A stretch of DNA of 11,808 nt from Candidatus Omnitrophota bacterium. Its GTDB lineage: Bacteria > Omnitrophota > Gorgyraeia > 2-02-FULL-51-18 > JAGOUK01. Of the stretch, positions 7,143 through 11,808 are shown piece by piece; position 1 is the stretch's first letter; every line of letters starts with the position of its first letter. The notes under the pieces were generated by a model. The model had not been told where the DNA came from. It saw only the letters and a list, made by a program, of their open reading frames with translations, and ran no database searches. The stretch spans positions 1 through 11,808 of the forward strand of contig JAGVCY010000197.1 of the NCBI GenBank assembly GCA_020058965.1, given 5' to 3'. The translations under genes and the position numbers were made by a program.

Positions 7143-8315
7143 ATGTCACAACACACAACTCATGAACACGAAGCGGCGGCGCACGGCGCATCGGATCCGG
7201 CTGAGCGGGGAATGAACGATCGAATTCAATCGCTGGTGAAGGTTTGCTTTTTCGCGGGTCTGGTCGCGGCGGCGGTGAGCGCGCTCGGCCTGGTGTTCCA
7301 ACCGAAGCATTTTTGGGACGCCTATCTCGCGGCGTTTTTGTTCACAGCGGCATTTCCGCTTGGTTCGTTGGCGATACTTTTGATTCATGGTCTGACGACC
7401 GGCGGGTGGGGGATTGTGATCCGCAAATATGCGGAAGCCGCGGCGCGGACCTTCCCGATTTTATTCGTCCTTTTTATCCCGGCGCTTTTAAACCTTAAAA
7501 AAATCTATCCCTGGGCCGCCGCGGAGATCAAAGACCCGCTCATCCTTAAAAAAGTGGCTTATTTGAACACCTCCGGATTTATCGTCCGGGCCGGCGTCTT
7601 TTTTATCATCTGGACACTCATCGCGGCGGTGGTTCACAAAAAATCCAGACAGCACGGCGGCGCGGATGAATCCTCCCGCACACAGTTGCAGCTGGTCTGC
7701 GGTCTGGGCATGCTCGCCTATTGTTTTTCGGCGACCTTCGCCGCGTTTGATTGGGGCATGTCGATCACCCCGCAGTGGTTCTCAACGATCTTCGGCATCA
7801 TGACGATCATCGGGAACGCGCTCGGAGCATTGGCTTTTTTGATCGTGGTCTCCGGTCTTAGCATTCCCGCGGGGGATGTGGCCGAGAAAAGTTCCAAAAC
7901 GGTTCAGGGCTATCATGACCTCGGAAATCTTGGATTGGCGCTCGTGATGCTGTGGGCCTACATGAACTTTTCGCAGTTTTTCATCATCTGGTCTGCCAAT
8001 TTGCCTGAAGAAATCATCTGGTTCCTGCCGCGGTATCACGGCGGATGGCAGATCCTGGGACTTGGGCTCATCGTTGTTCAGTTTTTTATTCCGTTCTTTT
8101 TGTTGCTGAACCGGACCATCAAGAAGAATGTCCGCTTCCTGAGCCGCGTCGCAATGTGGATCCTGCTGATCCGTTTAGCGGATGTGATCTGGACGGTGGC
8201 GCCTACCTTCACGAAGAGCATGTGGGATATGAGCTGGTTGTATCTGACACTGCCGGTCGCTTTGGCCGGATTGTGGATGGCCGCATTCGGATACTATCTG
8301 AGGAGAGCGTCATGA
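7143..8315 (+). CDS. actF: ActF, second NrfD-like membrane subunit of Alternative Complex III
   Basis: ActF is a paralogue of ActC but shorter (390 residues). In known structures it lacks its own quinol site and has been proposed to take part in proton transfer. About ten hydrophobic helices are visible (roughly 31-52, 58-80, 104-120, 146-166, 183-201, 216-238, 260-283, 302-322, 335-355, 365-385). Family-typical stretches are AFDWGMSITPQWFSTIFG (201-218) and WAYMNFSQFFIIWSANLPEE (271-290). The 24-residue N-terminal tail is hydrophilic with four histidines (MSQHTTHEHEAAAHG). AAGGA at 7128-7132 precedes the ATG by ten bases; an internal ATG at residue 24 is a less likely start. The stop overlaps the next gene in ATGA. 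Confidence 0.93.
   Translation: MSQHTTHEHEAAAHGASDPAERGMNDRIQSLVKVCFFAGLVAAAVSALGLVFQPKHFWDAYLAAFLFTAAFPLGSLAILLIHGLTTGGWGIVIRKYAEAAARTFPILFVLFIPALLNLKKIYPWAAAEIKDPLILKKVAYLNTSGFIVRAGVFFIIWTLIAAVVHKKSRQHGGADESSRTQLQLVCGLGMLAYCFSATFAAFDWGMSITPQWFSTIFGIMTIIGNALGALAFLIVVSGLSIPAGDVAEKSSKTVQGYHDLGNLGLALVMLWAYMNFSQFFIIWSANLPEEIIWFLPRYHGGWQILGLGLIVVQFFIPFFLLLNRTIKKNVRFLSRVAMWILLIRLADVIWTVAPTFTKSMWDMSWLYLTLPVALAGLWMAAFGYYLRRAS
8301..8305 (+). promoter_or_regulatory. Ribosome binding site of the 140-residue small gene
   Basis: AGGAG lies inside the last codons of actF, six bases before the ATG at 8312. It supports 8312 as the real start, although the same frame stays open upstream through actF to an ATG at 8045. 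Confidence 0.65.
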
Positions 8316-8734
8316 GCTCGCACGGTCATCAGCCCAATCATGAACTGAATCACGAGAACCAGGCAAACAAAAACCATAATGGATATGAGCCCACGGACGC
8401 TCCGGCCAAGCCGCTGCTCGTTTTTGCGGTTGTGTTAACGATTTTTACTGTCGCGTGTTTCATCGGCGGCTTTATCACTTTTAGGATCTTGGAAAAGGGT
8501 TATCAGATGATCGACCCGGACAAGCATCCGATGTCCGCCAGCCGCAAAATGCCCGAAGGGATGCCGCGACTGCAGGTGACGGAAGCAAATGATTTGGCGG
8601 CGTTCCAAAAATCGGAAGAAGAATTAGTATCGAGTTACGGCTGGATCAGCCGCGAGGCCGGCAAAGTTCGGGTTCCGGTCGCCAAGGCGATCGATCTGGT
8701 TTTAAAAAAAAATCAGCTGAAGTCGCGCGAATGA
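8312..8734 (+). CDS. Small single-helix membrane protein with His/Asn-rich N-terminus (ACIII/caa3-associated, unnamed)
   Basis: The 140-residue product has three parts. Residues 1-32 are hydrophilic and rich in His and Asn, with five histidines (4, 6, 10, 14, 22). Residues 33-57 form one strong transmembrane helix. Residues 58-140 are soluble and end with YGWISREAGKVRVPVAKAID (109-128). That last stretch resembles a 'YGW-D..-G..R-P...A' motif that I recall from small proteins beside Sco and caa3 genes of other ACIII-bearing bacteria; I could not check this. No heme, CuA or iron-sulfur motif is present, and the only cysteine is in the helix. It overlaps actF by four bases and precedes sco by seven, so it may be a small accessory subunit (ActG-like) or an oxidase assembly factor. 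A nine-A run at 8704-8712 lies near its 3' end. Function unknown. Confidence 0.8.
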   Translation: MSSHGHQPNHELNHENQANKNHNGYEPTDAPAKPLLVFAVVLTIFTVACFIGGFITFRILEKGYQMIDPDKHPMSASRKMPEGMPRLQVTEANDLAAFQKSEEELVSSYGWISREAGKVRVPVAKAIDLVLKKNQLKSRE

Positions 8735-8741
8735 GATTTGA

Positions 8742-9593
8742 GTGAGGGCGCCGCGAGTTTGTAAGTTGGCGCGTGTTCTGGCGGTTACGGTTTTATGCGT
8801 CTCGCTGGCGGGTCAGGCGTTTGCGGCCCCGGTAACCGGTCTTCAGCCGACCAACGAGAATCCGGTCGCCGCGCCCGGTTCGCCGCTGACCAAGGTCAAG
8901 ATCGAACAACGCTTGAACGAGCAGTTGCCGCTCGATGCGGTGTTCAAGGACGAGGCGGGCGCGACGGTTCGGTTCGGTGAATATTTTGGCAAGAGGCCGG
9001 TGCTGCTTGTGTTCGCGTACTTCGAATGCCCGATGCTGTGCACGCTGGTTTTGAACGGGGTCGTTCGGGTTTTGAACGGCGTGACACTGACGCCGGGCAA
9101 AGACTTTGAGGTGGTCGTGGTGAGTTTTGACCCGACCGAGACACCGGCGCTGGCGGCCAAAAAAAAGGCGGTTTATCTCGCCGAGTACGCGCATCCGGGG
9201 ACCGAAAGCGGATGGCACTTTTTGACCGGTGAGGAGCCCGAGATCAAGCGGCTCACGGACGCGGCGGGTTTTGCTTACGCGTATGACCCGGAGTCCAAGG
9301 AATACGCGCATGCGAGCGCGATCTATGTGGCGACGCCGCAGGGGAAGTTGGCGCGGTATTTTTTTGGGATCGAATTTCCCGCGCGGGATGTGAAGCTGGC
9401 GCTCGTGGAGGCCTCCAGCGGGAAAATCGGAAGCTTGGTCGATCAGCTGCTGCTGTTCTGTTTTCATTTTGATCCGACGGCGGGCAAGTACAGTCTGATG
9501 ATCCTTCGGTTGGTTCGGATCGCGGGTGTTCTGACGATTCTGGCGATGGGAATAGGGATTATTTTAATGAAGAGAAGAGAGCGAAAAGCATGA
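8742..9593 (+). CDS. Sco1/SenC-family copper chaperone for cytochrome oxidase
   Basis: Sco proteins are thioredoxin-fold copper chaperones or thiol reductases that help build the CuA centre of cytochrome c oxidase. The 283-residue product has a cleavable signal (hydrophobic ~10-28, AFA before residue 29), a thioredoxin-like domain with the copper motif CPMLC (Cys96, Cys100) and the distal ligand His190 in EYAHASAIY, and a C-terminal transmembrane helix (about 256-277) followed by a basic KRRERKA tail. The C-terminal anchor is common in Sco copies linked to caa3 clusters. GTG at 8742 is taken as the start because a TGA lies immediately upstream in frame and the signal peptide begins there; TTG at 8766 is an alternative. 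No convincing Shine-Dalgarno is seen. The stop overlaps the coxB ATG, fitting a dedicated role in maturing the adjacent CoxB. Confidence 0.92.
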   Translation: MRAPRVCKLARVLAVTVLCVSLAGQAFAAPVTGLQPTNENPVAAPGSPLTKVKIEQRLNEQLPLDAVFKDEAGATVRFGEYFGKRPVLLVFAYFECPMLCTLVLNGVVRVLNGVTLTPGKDFEVVVVSFDPTETPALAAKKKAVYLAEYAHPGTESGWHFLTGEEPEIKRLTDAAGFAYAYDPESKEYAHASAIYVATPQGKLARYFFGIEFPARDVKLALVEASSGKIGSLVDQLLLFCFHFDPTAGKYSLMILRLVRIAGVLTILAMGIGIILMKRRERKA

Positions 9594-10591
9594 TTTTTTT
9601 GGGATTAGATTTATTTCCGCCTCAAGCCTCCACCGTGGCTTTGCCGATCGATTTGATTTATATCTACATCACGGCGGTATCGGTCTTTTTTACCGTTTTG
9701 ATATTTGCGCTGGTAATATTTTTCTCGGTCAAGTACCGCCGCCGCTCGGACGCGGAGCGGCCGAAGCCGATCGAGGGCAATCACCTGCTCGAAATTATCT
9801 GGGTCGCGGTCCCGCTCGTGATCGTGCTCACCATGTTCGTCGCCGGCGCGGTTGTTTTCTTTTATATTTTTCATCCGCCCAAAGAGGGTATTCAGATGTA
9901 TGGCGTGGGCAAGCAGTGGATGTGGAAATTCCAGCATCCGGAAGGCCGGCGCGAGATCAATGACCTCCATGTGCCGTTGGGCATCCCGGTTAAGATGACG
10001 TTGACCTCCGAAGATGTGATCCATGATTTTTTTGTTCCGGCGTTCCGCATCAAAATGGATGTGGTTCCCGGACGCTATGTGCAGACCTGGTTCAAAGCGA
10101 CAAAACTGGGTGAATTCCATCTTTTTTGCGCCGAATATTGCGGAACCAAACATTCGCAGATGATCGGCAAGGTGATCGTGATGAAGCCCGAGGATTATGC
10201 GAAGTGGCTCGCGGGGCAGGATCCGGCTTCGCCAATGCCGGCCGTGTCGATGGCGGAGCGGGGGGCCAAGCTGTTTCAGGATTTGCGCTGCGTGACCTGT
10301 CACGGAGGAACTTTATCGGCTCTGGGTCCTAAGTTAGAAGGAGTTTATGGCAGTACGGTGGAGCTCGAGGGCGGCAAAACCGTGACGGCGGATGATACCT
10401 ATTTGCGTGAATCGATCATGTTTCCGACCAAGCGGGTGGTGAAAGGCTTCCAGCCGCTGATGCCGACCTATCAGGGACAAATTGCGGAAGAAGATGTTTT
10501 GGCGATTATTTCCTATATCAAGACTTTGACACCCGAGGCGGCGGTGACGGCGGATGCAGCGGCATCCGCAAAAGCATCGTCCGCTACATAG
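9590..10591 (+). CDS. coxB: Cytochrome c oxidase subunit II with fused cytochrome c domain (caa3 type)
   Basis: Subunit II accepts electrons from cytochrome c or directly from ACIII and passes them through CuA to subunit I. The 333-residue protein has two transmembrane helices (about 20-46 and 68-94), a cupredoxin domain with CuA ligands His145, Cys180, Glu182 (backbone), Cys184, His188 and Met191 ([12 protein letters not shown]), the aromatic GKQWMWKF (107-114) for electron entry, and a C-terminal class I cytochrome c with CVTCH at 234-238 and probable axial Met291 (PLMPTYQ). No cleavable signal is apparent. The last ~17 residues are a low-complexity Ala/Ser/Thr tail rich in alanine. The ATG overlaps the sco stop (ATGA); coxA follows after 14 bases. 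The fused heme makes this a caa3 rather than aa3 enzyme. Confidence 0.95.
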   Translation: MIFLGLDLFPPQASTVALPIDLIYIYITAVSVFFTVLIFALVIFFSVKYRRRSDAERPKPIEGNHLLEIIWVAVPLVIVLTMFVAGAVVFFYIFHPPKEGIQMYGVGKQWMWKFQHPEGRREINDLHVPLGIPVKMTLTSEDVIHDFFVPAFRIKMDVVPGRYVQTWFKATKLGEFHLFCAEYCGTKHSQMIGKVIVMKPEDYAKWLAGQDPASPMPAVSMAERGAKLFQDLRCVTCHGGTLSALGPKLEGVYGSTVELEGGKTVTADDTYLRESIMFPTKRVVKGFQPLMPTYQGQIAEEDVLAIISYIKTLTPEAAVTADAAASAKASSAT

Positions 10592-10605
10592 ACCGAAGGA
10601 CAGAT

Positions 10606-11808
10606 ATGCAGACAAAAGAAAATCCCAGTTACCTTAGCACCGGGCACACGGTCAAGTCCTGGTTGTTGACTCAGGATCATAAGCGGATCGCGATCATGTA
10701 CCTTGTTTCTGTGACGCTTTTCTTTTTGGTGGGAAGCATTTTGGCGATGCTGATCCGGTTGGAATTACTCACGCCAAAGGGAGATTTGCTCCAGTCCGAA
10801 TCTTATAACCGTCTCTTCACGGGGCACGGCGTGACGATGGTGTTTTTGTTCCTGATTCCTGGCATCCCGGCGGTTTTTGGAAACTTTTTGGTTCCCATCA
10901 TGATCGGCGCGCGCGACATGGCCTTTCCCAAGATCAACCTTGCCAGCTATTATGTTTTTATGTTTGGCGGATGTCTGATTTTGGGCGCGGTCGTGTTCGG
11001 CGGGCTGGACACCGGTTGGACTTTTTACACGCCGTACTCCAGTTCGTACGCGACGGGGCGGGTCACCTTGGGCGCCTTAGGCGCGTTCACCGTCGGATTC
11101 TCATCCATCATGACGGGGCTTAACTTTTTGATCACCATTCATAAAATGCGCGCGCCCGGGCTCACCTGGTTCCGTCTGCCGCTTTTTATTTGGGCGCATT
11201 ATGCGACCGCGCTCATCATGATCCTCGGGACCCCGGTCATCGCAATCGCAGTGGTCATGGTCGGCTTGGAGCATCTTTTTGGATTTGGGTTTTTTGATCC
11301 GACCAAGGGTGGAGACCCGGTGCTCTTCCAGCATTTGTTCTGGTTCTACTCGCATCCGGCGGTTTACATCATGATCCTTCCGGCGATGGGCGTCATCAGC
11401 GAACTCATTGCCTGTTTTTCGCGCAAACGCATCTTCGGGTATCGCTTGGTCGCTTTTTCGAGCTTGGGTATCGCGGTGATCGGGTTTTTGATCTGGGGTC
11501 ATCATATGTTTGTGACCGGGCAGTCGGCTTTTGCCGGCATCGTGTTCTCGTTGATCACCTACATTGTCGCGATTCCATCCGCGGTCAAGGCATTTAACTG
11601 GACGGCCACGCTGTACCGCTCGTCGGTTTCATGGAAAACACCGATGCTTTATGTGATCGGCTTCATGGGGTTGTTCGCCATCGGCGGCCTGACCGGTCTT
11701 TTTTGCGCTAATCTCGCGGTCGATATTCATATTCACGACACGTACTTCATCGTCGCGCATTTTCATTACATCATGGTGGGCGGGACGATCATGGGATATA
11801 TGGGAGCC
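10606..11808 (+). CDS. coxA: Cytochrome c oxidase subunit I, 3' end outside window (A2-type heme-copper oxidase)
   Basis: Subunit I holds low-spin heme a and the heme a3-CuB site where O2 is reduced and protons are pumped. 401 codons are visible without a stop up to the window edge; the full protein is usually 530-600 residues, so part is missing. Conserved ligands are seen: His74 ([10 protein letters not shown]) for heme a; His250 and cross-link Tyr254 in YSHPAVY, and His299-His300 in GHHMF, for CuB; His385 and His387 in HFHYIM for heme a3 and heme a. YSHP lacks the glutamate of A1 oxidases (GHPEVY), placing it in type A2 as in Thermus caa3. The ATG at 10606 is preceded by AAGGA at 10596-10600 (five-base spacing). 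Subunits III and IV presumably lie downstream. Confidence 0.95.
   Translation, partial: MQTKENPSYLSTGHTVKSWLLTQDHKRIAIMYLVSVTLFFLVGSILAMLIRLELLTPKGDLLQSESYNRLFTGHGVTMVFLFLIPGIPAVFGNFLVPIMIGARDMAFPKINLASYYVFMFGGCLILGAVVFGGLDTGWTFYTPYSSSYATGRVTLGALGAFTVGFSSIMTGLNFLITIHKMRAPGLTWFRLPLFIWAHYATALIMILGTPVIAIAVVMVGLEHLFGFGFFDPTKGGDPVLFQHLFWFYSHPAVYIMILPAMGVISELIACFSRKRIFGYRLVAFSSLGIAVIGFLIWGHHMFVTGQSAFAGIVFSLITYIVAIPSAVKAFNWTATLYRSSVSWKTPMLYVIGFMGLFAIGGLTGLFCANLAVDIHIHDTYFIVAHFHYIMVGGTIMGYMGA

Noticed and set aside
8045..8734. A longer version of the small gene starting at the ATG at 8045
   Set aside because: It would overlap actF by about 270 bases, and the extra residues look like an out-of-frame reading of ActF. 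AGGAG at 8301-8305 and the ATGA overlap support the start at 8312.
1..11808. tRNA or rRNA genes, CRISPR arrays, insertion sequences, phage or attachment sites
   Set aside because: Nothing resembling repeat-spacer arrays, transposase genes, terminal inverted repeats or structured RNA genes was seen by eye; coding density is near complete outside 747-867.

Overview
The window is an aerobic respiratory gene cluster, with every gene on the + strand. It encodes Alternative Complex III (ACIII, a quinol:cytochrome c oxidoreductase unrelated to bc1) followed directly by a caa3-type heme-copper cytochrome c oxidase. The encoded lipoboxes, Tat-like signal and Alternative Complex III point to a Gram-negative (diderm) aerobic bacterium. 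Base composition is moderately GC-rich, with frequent TTT/TTTTT phenylalanine runs. A PVC-, Omnitrophota- or FCB/Acidobacteria-like lineage is possible, but I cannot place the phylum from the sequence alone.

Layout. Bases 3-746 hold the 3' end of a lipase-maturation-factor-like membrane protein unrelated to respiration. Bases 747-867 are an AT-rich intergenic region that very probably carries the operon promoter. It contains a direct repeat ATACTGT-N2-AATA (two copies, 28 bp apart) and a small AT hairpin. Bases 868-8315 hold actA-actB-actC-actD-actE-actF. Bases 8312-8734 hold a small one-helix membrane protein with a His/Asn-rich N-terminus. Bases 8742-9593 hold a Sco/SenC copper chaperone. 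Bases 9590-10591 hold coxB, with a CuA site and a fused cytochrome c domain. From 10606 to the window edge lies coxA, truncated at the 3' side. Genes are separated by at most 15 bases or overlap by 1-8 bases, as expected for one transcript.

How the parts work together. Quinol is oxidised at the NrfD-like membrane subunit ActC. Electrons pass through the iron-sulfur clusters of ActB and the c-hemes of ActA (five) and ActE (one), then to the heme c and CuA of CoxB, and finally to the heme a/heme a3-CuB centre of CoxA, which reduces O2. Sco would load copper into CuA. No stand-alone cytochrome c gene appears in the window, and CoxB has its own heme c, so direct transfer inside an ACIII-caa3 supercomplex is plausible (inference).

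The system as a whole is known and its gene order is classical. I see no undescribed system. The points that deserve a second look are the paired repeat and Shine-Dalgarno-less start upstream of actA, the unnamed 140-residue gene between actF and sco, the recurring His-rich N-termini of the membrane subunits, and the A2-type (YSHP) proton-channel signature of CoxA.
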